Shown: positions 25,782-35,231, numbered from the stretch's first letter. The stretch is 64,000 nucleotides of DNA from Bradyrhizobium diazoefficiens (GCF_018131015.1 NZ_JAFCJJ010000007.1:1-64000); one strand, 5' to 3'. Numbers and translations: made by a program. Notes: generated by a model from the letters alone, not told the origin.

Positions 25782-25900
25782 GTCATGGTCTCCTCACCTT
25801 TTCTTAGTCCGGCTTCTGTTCTTATCGACCGCCCATTCCGGTGCCGCGGCCATTGCCATCAATTCTGGTCGATCATGATCCCGGTGAAAAGCGGTTTGTC

Positions 25901-25923
25901 GTGACGAATCCGTCAAACGTCAC
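25901..25923. promoter_or_regulatory. Inverted repeat between divergent genes, possible operator
   Basis: GTGACG-N11-CGTCAC lies about 110-120 bp from each of two divergent start codons (binding protein and RND membrane-fusion gene). Spacing and symmetry suit a dimeric regulator such as a TetR- or LysR-type protein; none is encoded next door. Confidence 0.4.
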
Positions 25924-26032
25924 ATCGCGGTGTGCGGTGCAAGGCCGCTGACCGCCATGGCTATGGTGTTTCACGGCCGGCCGTTTGTTGGTAGCCTGCC
26001 GCTACCTGCAGACGATAACCGGGGACCATCTG

Positions 26033-27226
26033 ATGAATTGCGCGAATCCCGCCTCTGCCGCACGACGCAACGGAGCGGGGAAACATATCGGGCGGGCCCT
26101 GGCCGCCGCCGCGGCCGTGATCGCGCTCGCCGGCTGCGAGGACAAGAACACGTTCGTCGCTCCGCCGCCGGCCAAGGTCGACGTGGCGACGCCGGTGCAG
26201 CGGCAGGTCACCCGTTATGTCGAAGCCACCGGCAACACCGCGCCGGTCAAGAGCGTCGATCTCGTCGCGCGCGTGCAGGGTTTCCTGCAATCGATCGACT
26301 ACCAGGACGGCTCCTTCGTCAAGCAGGGCACCCAGCTCTTCACCATCGAGCCGGAGACCTACAAGCTCAAGCTCGACCAGGCGAAGGCGGCCGAGGCCGG
26401 CGCGCAAGCCTCGGTCCGGCAGACCGAGGCCGACTACAAGCGGCAGGCCGACCTGGTGCAGCGGCAGGCGGTCTCGCAAGCGACCCTCGACAACTCGACG
26501 TCGGCCCGCGACAACGCCCAGGCCAATCTGCTGCAGGCCCAGGCCAACACCAGGATCGCCGAGGTCAATTACGGCTACACCAAGGTGAGCGCGCCGTTCG
26601 ACGGCGTCGTCAGCGCGCATCTCGCATCGGTCGGCGAACTCGTCGGTGTCGCCTCCCCGACCCAGCTCGCCACCATTGTCGCGCTGGACCCGATTTATGT
26701 GAATTTCACCGTCAACGAGCAGGACGTGCTGCGCATCCGCGCCGAGATGCAGCGCCGGGGTCTGACCCCCGCGGACATGCGGCAATTCCCGATCCAGATC
26801 GGTCTCCAGACGGAGACCGGTTACCCCCATGACGGCAAGCTCGACTACGTCTCGCCCACCCTGAACCAGTCGACCGGCACGCTCGCGGTGCGCGGCATCG
26901 TGCCCAACGACAAGCGGGTGCTGCTGCCCGGCTATTTCGCCCGCATCCGCGTGCCCTTCACACAGGAGAACGACGCCCTTCTCGTTCCCGACACCGCGCT
27001 CGGCAGCGACCAGGGCGGCCGCTATCTGCTGGTGGCCAATAGCGACAACGTCGTTGAGCAGCGCAAGGTGCAGGTCGGGCCCGTCGACAACGGCCTGCGC
27101 GTGATCGAGAGCGGCCTGAAACCGGAGGACCGCGTCGTGATCGCAGGCCTGCTGCGGGTTATCCCGGGCCAGAAGATCGATCCGCAGCCGATCAAGATCG
27201 AGCAGTCGCAGGCCTCAGCCAAGTAA
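26033..27226 (+). CDS. RND efflux membrane-fusion (periplasmic adaptor) lipoprotein
   Basis: 397 aa, AcrA/MexA type. Lipobox ALAGC with Cys35 marks a lipoprotein anchored in the inner membrane. The barrel-sandwich, alpha-helical hairpin (about 90-170; KLDQAKAAEAGAQASVRQTEADYKRQ) and beta-barrel regions are recognisable, with APFDGVVSAHLASVGELVG as the family signature. Bridges the inner-membrane pump to an outer-membrane channel, for which no gene is adjacent. Start ATG 26033 leaves the signal peptide intact. The RND pump gene follows 14 bp later: one operon. Confidence 0.93.
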   Translation: MNCANPASAARRNGAGKHIGRALAAAAAVIALAGCEDKNTFVAPPPAKVDVATPVQRQVTRYVEATGNTAPVKSVDLVARVQGFLQSIDYQDGSFVKQGTQLFTIEPETYKLKLDQAKAAEAGAQASVRQTEADYKRQADLVQRQAVSQATLDNSTSARDNAQANLLQAQANTRIAEVNYGYTKVSAPFDGVVSAHLASVGELVGVASPTQLATIVALDPIYVNFTVNEQDVLRIRAEMQRRGLTPADMRQFPIQIGLQTETGYPHDGKLDYVSPTLNQSTGTLAVRGIVPNDKRVLLPGYFARIRVPFTQENDALLVPDTALGSDQGGRYLLVANSDNVVEQRKVQVGPVDNGLRVIESGLKPEDRVVIAGLLRVIPGQKIDPQPIKIEQSQASAK

Positions 27227-27240
27227 AGGGGCCACCGGCC

Positions 27241-30200
27241 ATGATCTCCAAATTCTTCATCGAGCGGCCGGTCCTCTCGAACGTCATCGCGCTCCTGATG
27301 ATCCTGATCGGCGGCGTCGCGCTGTTCAACCTCGCCATTGCGCAATATCCGGACGTGGTGCCGCCGACGGTGCAGGTCACCACGCGCTATCCCGGCGCCA
27401 GCGCCAAGACCGTGATCGACACCGTGGCGCTGCCGATCGAGCAGCAGGTCAACGGCGTCGAGGACATGCTCTACATGCAGTCCTACAGCGGCTCCGACGG
27501 CACCTATACGCTGACCGTGACCTTCAAGATCGGCACCGACCTGAACTTCGCGCAGGTGCTGGTGCAGAATCGCGTCTCCAGCGCGCTGTCGCAACTGCCG
27601 CAGGCCGTGCAGAACCAGGGCGTCACCGTGCAGAAGCGCTCGACCTCGATCCTGCTGTTCGTGACGCTGACCTCGCCGGATTCGAAATACGACAGCCTGT
27701 ACCTGAGCAACTACGCCACCATCAACATCCGCGACGAGCTCTCCCGCCTGCCCGGCGTCGGCAACGTCACGGTGTTCGGCGCCGGCCAGTATTCGATGCG
27801 GGTGTGGCTCGACCCGAACAAGCTGCAGGTCCGCGGCCTCGTGCCACAGGACGTCATCCAGGCGATCCAGCAGCAGAGCCAGCAGGTCGCGGCCGGCCAG
27901 GTCGGCGCGCCGCCGACGCCGTCAGGACAGGCGTTCCAGTACACCCTCAACGTCGCCGGCCGACTCGACGATGCCGGCCAGTTCGAGAATATCATCGTCA
28001 AGACCGGCTCTAGCGGCGACGTCACGCGCGTGCGCGACGTCGGCTGGGTCGAGCTCGGCGCGCAGACCTACAGCCAGATCTTCTCGCTCAACAAGCAGCC
28101 GGCCACCGGCATCGGCGTGTTTCAGTCGCCCGGCGCCAACGCGCTCGAGGTCGAGCAGGCCGTCGAGAAGAAGATGGCGGAGCTCGCCAAGGCCTTCCCG
28201 CAAGGCATGAAGTACGACACGCCGTTCGACACCACGAAGTTCGTGCAGGCCTCGGTGCACGAAGTCTACATGACGCTGATCGAGGCCGGCCTCCTGGTGC
28301 TGGTCGTGATCCTGGTGTTCCTGCAGGACTGGCGGGCCATGCTGGTGCCGGCGACGACCGTGCCGGTCACCATCATCGGCGCGTTCGCGGCGATGGCGGC
28401 GCTCGGCTTCACCATCAACATGTCGACGCTGTTTGCGATCGTGCTCGCGATCGGCATCGTCGTCGACGACGCCATCGTCGTGGTCGAGGGCGCGGCCCAC
28501 AACATCGAGCAGGGCATGAACGGCCACGACGCCGCGATCAGGGCGATGGACCAGCTTTTCGCGCCGATCGTCGGCATCACGCTGGTGCTGATCTCGGTGT
28601 TCCTGCCGGCCTCGTTCCTCGCCGGCCTCACCGGGCGGATCTATTCGCAGTTCGCGCTGGTGATCGCGGCGACCGCGCTGTTGTCCGCCATCAACGCCGC
28701 GACGCTGAAGCCGACGCAATGCGCGCTCTGGCTGCGGCCAACGGTGCCGCCGGAGCAGCGCAACTTCTTCTACCGCGGCTTCAACGCCGTTTATAACCGG
28801 GTCGAGCGCGGCTACACCAGGCTGATCACCTTCCTGGTGAAACACGCCACCGTCTCGGTCGCGTTCGCGCTGCTTATTATCGGGCTCAGCGGCTACGGCC
28901 TGTCGCGGGTGCCGACCGGCTTCCTGCCGATCGAGGACCAGGGCTATCTGATCGCCGCCGTGCAATTGCCCGATGGCGCCTCGCTGGAACGGACCCAGAA
29001 GGTGCTCGACAAGGCAAGCGAGCTCATCAAGGAGACGCCGGGCGTCCAGCAGGTCATCACCATCGCCGGCATCTCCGCACTCGACAACAGCGCGAGCCTC
29101 GCCAATGCCGGCGTCGCCTACATCATCCTGAAGGACTGGGGCGCGCGCGGCAAAGGCGAGGATTTGCGCTCGCTGGTGTACGGGCTGAACGACAAGCTCG
29201 CGGTGATCATGGAGGCGCGCACGCTGGTGCTGCCGCCGCCGCCGATCCAGGGCATCGGCAACGCGGCCGGATTCTCGATGCAGGTCGAACTGCGCGACGG
29301 CAACAACGATTTCGCCAAGCTGCAGGCGATCACGGGCGCGATGGTTTCCAACGGCCAGAGCCAGAGCGCGCTGCAGCGGGTACAGTCCTCGTTCCGTTCC
29401 TCGGTGCCGCAATACAATGTCGAGATCGACCGCATCAAGACCCAGACGCTGCACGTCACCACCGACCAGGTGTTTTCGGCGCTGTCGAGCTACCTCGGCT
29501 CGTCCTACGTCAACCAGTTCAACAAGTTCGGCCGCGTGTTCCAGGTCTATACCCAGGCCGATCCGTCATCCCGCCTCACCGAGCGCGACATCGCCAACAT
29601 GATGGTGCGCAACTCGAACGGCGACATGATCCCGATCGGCACCGTCGCCAGGATCACCCCGGCCACCGGCCCCTCGCTGATCAGCCTCTACAACCTCTAT
29701 CCGTCCTCGACCGTCATCGGCCTGCCCGCGCAGGGCTATTCGTCCGGCCAGTCGCTGAAGCTGATGGAGGAGATCGCGGCCAAGACGCTGCCGCCGGGCA
29801 CCGGCTACGAGTGGACCGCGATGTCCTATCAGGAGAAGGCGGTCTCCAACCAGATCTACTGGGTGTTCGGCCTCGCCATGCTGCTGGTCTATCTCGTGCT
29901 CGCCGGCCAGTACGAGAGCTGGTATGCGCCGATCTCGGTGATCCTCGCGGTGCCGCTGTCGCTGCTCGGGCCGATGCTGATCCTCTCTGGCCTCAAGATC
30001 GACAACAACCTCTACTGCCAGATCGGCCTGATCCTGCTGATCGCGCTGTCGGCCAAGAACGCCATCCTGATCGTCGAGGTCGGGCTCGAGCTGCACGGCC
30101 GCGACGGCAAGCCAATCCTGGAATCGGCGATCGAGGCGGCGCGCGCCCGCTTCCGGCCGATCCTGATGACCTCGTTCGCCTTCATCCTCGGCGTCGTGCC

Positions 30201-30405
30201 CCTGGTGCTCGCGACCGGCGCCGGCGCCAGCGCCCGCAAGTCGATCGGCATCACGGTGTTCTCGGGCATGCTGGCCTCGACCTGCCTCGCGGTGCTGTTC
30301 GTGCCGGCCTTCTTCGTGGTGGTGCAGCGTTTCGAGAACTGGCGCGCGTCGAAGAAGGCGAAACCGCAGCCGGGAGCGCAGCCGGCGGCGGAAGTGAAGC
30401 ACTAG
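27241..30405 (+). CDS. RND multidrug efflux pump, HAE1 family (AcrB/MexB type)
   Basis: 1054 aa inner-membrane pump, proton-driven, normal AcrB length. Begins MISKFFIERPVLSNVIALL; 12 TM segments in two halves with large periplasmic loops. Proton-relay aspartates Asp409 and Asp410 (IGIVVDDAIVVVE) match AcrB D407/D408; the second half has FLPIEDQGYL and the RPILMTSFAFILGV motif. Co-transcribed with the adaptor gene upstream. Substrates not predictable. Its TAG stop shares the CTAG tetramer with the stop of the convergent antiporter gene. Confidence 0.95.
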   Translation: MISKFFIERPVLSNVIALLMILIGGVALFNLAIAQYPDVVPPTVQVTTRYPGASAKTVIDTVALPIEQQVNGVEDMLYMQSYSGSDGTYTLTVTFKIGTDLNFAQVLVQNRVSSALSQLPQAVQNQGVTVQKRSTSILLFVTLTSPDSKYDSLYLSNYATINIRDELSRLPGVGNVTVFGAGQYSMRVWLDPNKLQVRGLVPQDVIQAIQQQSQQVAAGQVGAPPTPSGQAFQYTLNVAGRLDDAGQFENIIVKTGSSGDVTRVRDVGWVELGAQTYSQIFSLNKQPATGIGVFQSPGANALEVEQAVEKKMAELAKAFPQGMKYDTPFDTTKFVQASVHEVYMTLIEAGLLVLVVILVFLQDWRAMLVPATTVPVTIIGAFAAMAALGFTINMSTLFAIVLAIGIVVDDAIVVVEGAAHNIEQGMNGHDAAIRAMDQLFAPIVGITLVLISVFLPASFLAGLTGRIYSQFALVIAATALLSAINAATLKPTQCALWLRPTVPPEQRNFFYRGFNAVYNRVERGYTRLITFLVKHATVSVAFALLIIGLSGYGLSRVPTGFLPIEDQGYLIAAVQLPDGASLERTQKVLDKASELIKETPGVQQVITIAGISALDNSASLANAGVAYIILKDWGARGKGEDLRSLVYGLNDKLAVIMEARTLVLPPPPIQGIGNAAGFSMQVELRDGNNDFAKLQAITGAMVSNGQSQSALQRVQSSFRSSVPQYNVEIDRIKTQTLHVTTDQVFSALSSYLGSSYVNQFNKFGRVFQVYTQADPSSRLTERDIANMMVRNSNGDMIPIGTVARITPATGPSLISLYNLYPSSTVIGLPAQGYSSGQSLKLMEEIAAKTLPPGTGYEWTAMSYQEKAVSNQIYWVFGLAMLLVYLVLAGQYESWYAPISVILAVPLSLLGPMLILSGLKIDNNLYCQIGLILLIALSAKNAILIVEVGLELHGRDGKPILESAIEAARARFRPILMTSFAFILGVVPLVLATGAGASARKSIGITVFSGMLASTCLAVLFVPAFFVVVQRFENWRASKKAKPQPGAQPAAEVKH

Positions 30406-32663
30406 GCCTTCTCCACGGACGCCTGCCGGGCCTCGCCGCTGGATACCAGCAGCACCGAGACCTTCGACTGCCGGAGCACGGCATCCGCGACACCGCCGAA
30501 GGAGAGGTGATCCGCCTGGATGCGGTCGACGCCCATGACGACGAGATCGACGTCGGTGGTGTCGATCTCGCGCAGGATCGCCGCCTCCGGCGCCCGGTTG
30601 ACGCGCAGCGTCGTGGTGATGTCGACGTCGTAGCGCGCGGCAAGATCGCTGGCATCCTTCAGGATGCCGGCCTCCTGGTTCAGCCCGCGCGAGGCGCCGC
30701 GCTGCGCGCCCTTGTCGCGCGTGGTTGCGACATAGACCACCCGCAGCGAGCCTGATCCGGCCTGCGTCAGCGCGACCGCGACCTCGGCGCCGCGCTTGGA
30801 GACGCCGCTGCCGGAGACCGGAACGAGGATGTTGAGCGCCTCGGGCATCGGCTGCTTCAAATGCTTGCCCTTGGCGGCCACGAGCGCGAGCGGGCCGTCG
30901 AACTTCGCAGCGGCGTCCTCGATCTTCCTGTCGAAACGATCCTTGCTGGCGGCGACCTTGTCGACGCCGACGACGAGGAGGTCGAATCCCTTGCGCGCCT
31001 CCTCGGCGACCGCTTCGCCGAGCGAAGCCTTGCGCGCGCGGGTGACGACGTCGACGTGGCCGGCACCTTCGTCGCTGTTGGCGGAGACGGCCGCCTTCTT
31101 CACCACGGCCTCATGGCTCTCCTCTTCGTCGCGGCTCTCCTCCTGCTGCTTCGCACGCCTGCCGACATGAAGGACGGTGATCGGCAGGCCGCGCATGCCG
31201 GCGATCAGGCCCGCGATGTGCGCGGCGAAGGTGGCGTTGACGCTCTCGTCCACGGCAAGCAACGGGCGCTCGAGATTGGCGACGAAGCCGCGCTTCTCGA
31301 ACTCCTCGCGATCCAGCCGCTCCTTCTCGTCCTTGTTCATCGGCAGCCTGGCCAGCGCCGCGCGCAGCATCGGCGGCATCGCCATCGTGGTCACGATCGC
31401 CATCGTCACGATCATCGTGAAGAGGTTCTGGCTGAGCACGCCGATCGACAGGCCGATGGTGGCGATGATGACCTCGGTCGAGCCCCGCGCATTCATGCCG
31501 CTCGCGAGCGCGAGCGATTCCCGGTAATTCAGGCCGCCCACGGTGCCGCCGACGAAGGCGCCGCCGAACTTGCCGACGCTGGCGATGACGACCAGCAGGC
31601 CGGTGAGCATCAGGAGATTGGGATCGCGCAGCACCGAGAGATCGGCGCTGAGGCCGGCAAGGCCGAAGAACACCGGCATGAAGAAGCTCGAGATCAGCCC
31701 GCGCAGGCGCTCGTCGATCTGCCGGGTCAGGATCGGGGACTCGCCGACCAGAATGCCCGCGACGAAGGCCCCGAGCACGGTGTGAACGCCGATCAGATGC
31801 GTGATCAGGGCCATGGTCCCCATCAGCAGCAGGATAACCGTGATGACCGGCGCGGTGCTGACGAGGGTGTCGTTGGCCCAGCGGATCAGGTGAAACACCA
31901 GCCGGCGGCCGACGGTGAAGCTGGCGACGAGGAAGGCGAGCGTCCCGAGCACGGCCTTTGCCACCGCGGCGAAGTCGAGCGTGCCTTGCGAGGCGAGGCT
32001 GAAGATCACGGCGATGATGATCCAGCCGATGGTGTCGTCGATCACGGCGGTGGCGACGATGATCTGCCCGACGTCGCGGCGCATGAAGTTCATCTCGCGC
32101 ACCACCACCGCGACGATCTTCACCGAGGAGATCGACAGCGCCGTGCCCATGAACAGCGAGGCCACCAGGCGCGCTTGCGGCTCCGGCAGCAGCGCGTCGG
32201 GCAGGAACTCGCCGAGCGCGAAGCCGCAGGCGAAGGGCACGACGATGCCGCTGATCGAGATCGCGATCGCCGCCTTGCCGATCTTTCTCACCAGCTTGAG
32301 GTCGGTCTCCATGCCGGTCAGCAGCAACAGCAGCAGGATGCCGACTTGCGCGACGCCGTCGATCATCGCCTTCTGCTCGGGCGTCTTCGGGAAGATCGCA
32401 GCTTGCGCCTCCGGCCAGATCCAGCCGAACAGCGAGGGGCCGAGCAGGATGCCGGCGAGCAGCTCGCCGATCACCGAGGGCTGGCCGATACGCTGCATGA
32501 TCTCGCCGAGGCCGCGGCCGACGGCGATCAGCAGCACGATCTGCGCCACCAGCAGGAACTCGGACGGCCCTGCCGCCTTGCCGCCGCCGGCACTGGCCGC
32601 AATGGTCGAAAGGACAAGCGCCGCAGGGACGAGGCCGACCGGTCGGAGCAGGCTCCACTGCAT
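30402..32663 (-). CDS. Kef-type cation/proton antiporter fused to universal-stress-protein domains
   Basis: 753 aa, CPA2 family. Residues about 1-420 hold about 12 TM helices (GQPSVIGELLAGILLGPSLFG; the paired acidic site AVIDDTIGW; LTGMETDLKLV). The soluble C-terminus has two UspA-like parts, about 460-600 (PLLAVDESVNATFAAHIAGL..DLLVVGVDKV) and 612-745 (NILVPVSGSGVSKRGAEVAV..DLVVMGVDRI), probably nucleotide-binding regulators. Moves K+ or Na+ against H+. There is no separate RCK/TrkA domain. Convergent with the RND gene, overlapping 4 bp. Confidence 0.92.
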   Translation of the reverse strand: MQWSLLRPVGLVPAALVLSTIAASAGGGKAAGPSEFLLVAQIVLLIAVGRGLGEIMQRIGQPSVIGELLAGILLGPSLFGWIWPEAQAAIFPKTPEQKAMIDGVAQVGILLLLLLTGMETDLKLVRKIGKAAIAISISGIVVPFACGFALGEFLPDALLPEPQARLVASLFMGTALSISSVKIVAVVVREMNFMRRDVGQIIVATAVIDDTIGWIIIAVIFSLASQGTLDFAAVAKAVLGTLAFLVASFTVGRRLVFHLIRWANDTLVSTAPVITVILLLMGTMALITHLIGVHTVLGAFVAGILVGESPILTRQIDERLRGLISSFFMPVFFGLAGLSADLSVLRDPNLLMLTGLLVVIASVGKFGGAFVGGTVGGLNYRESLALASGMNARGSTEVIIATIGLSIGVLSQNLFTMIVTMAIVTTMAMPPMLRAALARLPMNKDEKERLDREEFEKRGFVANLERPLLAVDESVNATFAAHIAGLIAGMRGLPITVLHVGRRAKQQEESRDEEESHEAVVKKAAVSANSDEGAGHVDVVTRARKASLGEAVAEEARKGFDLLVVGVDKVAASKDRFDRKIEDAAAKFDGPLALVAAKGKHLKQPMPEALNILVPVSGSGVSKRGAEVAVALTQAGSGSLRVVYVATTRDKGAQRGASRGLNQEAGILKDASDLAARYDVDITTTLRVNRAPEAAILREIDTTDVDLVVMGVDRIQADHLSFGGVADAVLRQSKVSVLLVSSGEARQASVEKA

Positions 32664-32851
32664 GCAGCTGTCGTGTCCCCTTCACCCGCCCCGGCAAGGT
32701 GCTGGGGCCACCGGAAGTAGAACCCGCCGGGGGTGGAGCGGGTTCCCCCCTCGTGCGGAGGGAGTCAAAAACAAAAAATGCGAAAACAACCCCATGCACT
32801 GATAGGGAGCGGCTGAAAACGTTGAGGAATTTCGGTATTACAGAAAAAGGC

Positions 32852-32881
32852 TTGCACCGTCGGGCAAAACAGGGGTATAGT
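32852..32881 (+). promoter_or_regulatory. Orphan sigma70-like promoter sequence
   Basis: TTGCAC and TATAGT separated by 18 bp, a close match to housekeeping -35/-10 boxes, pointing rightward into a region with no forward gene. Confidence 0.4.
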
Positions 32882-32927
32882 GGCATCATCGGCAGGCATT
32901 GCGAAGAGCGCCGCCGTCGCCCCACCC

Positions 32928-33008
32928 CGTCATTGCGAGCGCAGCGAAGCAATCCAGAGTCCCTCCGCGGGAAAGATTCTGGATTGCTTCGCTGCGCTCG
33001 CAAGGACG
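32928..33008. repeat. Dispersed intergenic repeat, family C, copy 2
   Basis: CGTCATTGCGAG..CTCGCAAGGACG with inner GAAGCAATCCAG / CTGGATTGCTTC; compare 9791-9877. Confidence 0.9.
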
Positions 33009-33042
33009 ATGCGGAGAGAGCGCTGGCCTCACAGCCCACACT

Positions 33043-33178
33043 CGTGCCCCGGACGCAGCGCAGCGCCACTTCGGCGGTGCGCTGCAGAGCCGGGGCCCAT
33101 CTCTCCGCGTACCGTGTTGCTTCCTGGGTCCCGGCTCTGCGCAGCAACGCTAGGCGTTGCAGCGCGTCCGGGACACGA
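33043..33178. repeat. Dispersed intergenic repeat, family D, copy 2 (inverted)
   Basis: Begins CGTGCCCCGGACGCAGCGC and ends GCGTCCGGGACACG; matches 6603-6738 in the opposite orientation. Confidence 0.85.
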
Positions 33179-33182
33179 GACC

Positions 33183-34355
33183 TCACACCGCCGCCGGCGT
33201 CCTGATCTCGCGCGGCAGGATCAGTGCGGCGGCGATCGCAAGCAGGCAGAGGGCGGCGAAGGCGTGCAGCATGGTGACGAAGCCGCCCTGCTCGTAGAGC
33301 CAGGCGACCAGGCCGACGGATGCGCCCGCCGCGGTGAAGCCGACGAAATAGCGCACCGCATAGGCGCGCGAGCGCCACTCCTCCGTGGTGTATTTGCCGA
33401 CCATGGCGTCGTTGACCGTGACCTGCCCGAACGCGCCCATCACGATGCCGATCGAGACCAGGATCAGCGGCAGGTTTTGCAGGCTCGCGGCGAGGTAAAG
33501 GAACGGCGCCAGCATGAAGGATAGCGGCAGCGCCACGGTCTTGAGCGAATAATGGTCGAGCAGCCGCCCGATCGTGTACTGCGTCATCGCGCCGAACACG
33601 TAGACGCCGGCCGCGATCACCCCGAGCAACGCCGGGCTTTTGGTCAGGTCGGCGAGCCGCTCCGCGAACAGCTTTGGCAAGGCGACCGTGACCGCGTTGA
33701 AGGTCGTGGAGATCGCGATGACGACGATCAGCAGCGCCAGGATCACGCGCCACATGTCCTGCTTGGCCACGCGCGCCTGCGCCGCCGCCTGCTTCGAGCC
33801 CTTGCGGTCCTCGTGCACGACCAGGACCGCAAACGCGATGCCGATCAAAATGGTGACCACGCCAGGAACGATGAAGGCAAAACGCCAGCCGAGATACTGG
33901 CCGATCACGCCGGTCACCAGCGCGGACGAGGCGACACCGAGATTGCCCCAGACGCCGTTCAGCCCCATCTCGCGGCCGAGCCGCTCGGCATAGGACACGA
34001 TCATGGCGGTGCCGACGGGATGATAGATCGAGGCAAACAGGCCGATCGCGAGCAGCGCGGCGCCGAGTTGTGCCGGGGTCTGCACCAGGCCGACCGAGAT
34101 CATGGAGGCGCCGATGCCGACGAAAAAGATCAGCATCATGTGGCGCCGGCTCCAGCGGTCCCCGAGCCAGCCGGTGAGCAGCGAGCCGGCGCCGAAGGCG
34201 ACGAAGCCCGGCGTCGCGTAAGGCAAAAGCTCCGAATAGGCCATGCCGAGCGCCGGGCCCATGATGATCACCGCGGCGGCGAAGATCAGCATCGCGTAAT
34301 GGTCGATGAAATGACCGGCGTTGACGAAGCCGATCACCCGGCTGGGGCTGTTCAT
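33183..34355 (-). CDS. MFS transporter
   Basis: 390 aa, 12 hydrophobic segments. N-terminus NAGHFIDHYAMLIFAAAVIIMGP, loop motif GWLGDRWSRRHMMLIFFVG between helices 2 and 3 (GxLxDRxxRR), and TMs to the end. Sugar, drug or organic acid permease; the FIDHY start resembles fosmidomycin-resistance-like permeases, but the substrate is uncertain. Start ATG 34355 follows GTGAGGATTCGGA. Divergent from an AraC-family gene 60 bp away, which likely regulates it. Confidence 0.88.
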   Translation of the reverse strand: MNSPSRVIGFVNAGHFIDHYAMLIFAAAVIIMGPALGMAYSELLPYATPGFVAFGAGSLLTGWLGDRWSRRHMMLIFFVGIGASMISVGLVQTPAQLGAALLAIGLFASIYHPVGTAMIVSYAERLGREMGLNGVWGNLGVASSALVTGVIGQYLGWRFAFIVPGVVTILIGIAFAVLVVHEDRKGSKQAAAQARVAKQDMWRVILALLIVVIAISTTFNAVTVALPKLFAERLADLTKSPALLGVIAAGVYVFGAMTQYTIGRLLDHYSLKTVALPLSFMLAPFLYLAASLQNLPLILVSIGIVMGAFGQVTVNDAMVGKYTTEEWRSRAYAVRYFVGFTAAGASVGLVAWLYEQGGFVTMLHAFAALCLLAIAAALILPREIRTPAAV

Positions 34356-34415
34356 TCCGAATCCTCACCTGTTCCGAAATGAGTTATATGTCGGACCCAT
34401 GACGGGATGCTGCCA

Positions 34416-35231
34416 ATGACTGTCTTGGAAACGCCAATCTTGGAAACGCCAATCCTGAGGGAAGTCCGAAGCAACCATCGCTCGCCCGCGGGCGTGCACC
34501 TGGTTGCGCGCGACTATCCCAAGGGCATGCGGATCGAGCCGCACATGCACCGCGAGGCGCAGCTGATCTATGCGGCCAGGGGCACGATGCAGGTGACGAC
34601 GCCCGGTGGACGCTGGCTGGTGCCGCCGGACCGCGCCGTCTGGGTCCCAGCCCGGCTCGAGCACGCCATCGACCTGCTCGCCGATATCGAGATGCGCACG
34701 CTGTATTTCGACCTCGCCTGGCTGAAACAGGAGCAGCGCTACGAGGGCCTGACCAGCGAGTTCGTGGTGCGGGTGTCGGCCCTCCTGCACCAGGCGATCC
34801 TGGCGCTGTTCGACGCGCGCAATACCGAGGCGCGCACCGAGCTTCTGGTCCGCCTGGTGATGCTGGAATTGCACCAGGCCGAGGATTCCGCGACCTTCGT
34901 GCCGCTGCCGCGCGAGGCGCGCTGCCGGCGCGCCGCCATGATCGTGCTCGACGATCCCACCGCGCCGCACGACATCGACACGCTGGCGCGCGCGGTCGGG
35001 ACCTCGGCGCGCACGCTGTCGCGGCTGTTCTCGACCGAGACGGAACTGAGCTTCAAGAGCTGGTGCCAGCGCGCCCGCATCGCAGCCGCGATCCGGCGGC
35101 TGTCGACGGATGCCGAATTGTCGGTGAAGCAGATCGCGACCCAGCTCGGCTATGCCAGCGTCCCGGCCTTCTCCGCCGCGTTCCGCCAGGTCACGGGGCG
35201 GACGCCGACGGAGTTTGCTGGGAAGGGGTGA
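34416..35231 (+). CDS. AraC-family transcriptional regulator, cupin N-terminus
   Basis: 271 aa. N-terminal cupin-type sensor (about 30-110; MRIEPHMHREAQLIYAARG) and C-terminal AraC DNA-binding domain (about 175-268) with IDTLARAVGTSARTLSRLFSTETELSF and VKQIATQLGYASVPAFSAAFRQVTGRTPTEF. Residues near the start read LETPILETPIL from a 15-bp tandem duplication. ATG 34407, three codons earlier, is an alternative start. Probably controls the divergent MFS gene. Confidence 0.88.
   Translation: MTVLETPILETPILREVRSNHRSPAGVHLVARDYPKGMRIEPHMHREAQLIYAARGTMQVTTPGGRWLVPPDRAVWVPARLEHAIDLLADIEMRTLYFDLAWLKQEQRYEGLTSEFVVRVSALLHQAILALFDARNTEARTELLVRLVMLELHQAEDSATFVPLPREARCRRAAMIVLDDPTAPHDIDTLARAVGTSARTLSRLFSTETELSFKSWCQRARIAAAIRRLSTDAELSVKQIATQLGYASVPAFSAAFRQVTGRTPTEFAGKG
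34424..34453 (+). repeat. 15-bp tandem duplication at the 5' end of the AraC gene
   Basis: TTGGAAACGCCAATC occurs twice in a row, adding five codons in frame. Confidence 0.9.

Larger units (their letters stand above)
32664..33182. other. Long intergenic region, 519 bp, with repeats and an orphan promoter-like site
   Basis: From left: a GC-rich stretch, an AT-rich segment (about 32765-32860, containing a 12-codon ATG frame MRKQPHALIGSG), a promoter-like pair, and two dispersed repeats (family C and family D). Both flanking genes are on the reverse strand. Confidence 0.6.

Noticed and set aside
32768..32806. 12-codon ORF MRKQPHALIGSG
   Set aside because: Too short, no ribosome-binding site or support; kept only as part of the intergenic description.
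31111..34368. 1085-codon open frame on the reverse strand across the antiporter, intergenic region and MFS gene
   Set aside because: Arg/Ala/His-rich text in a shifted frame of two well-supported genes, running through dispersed repeats.
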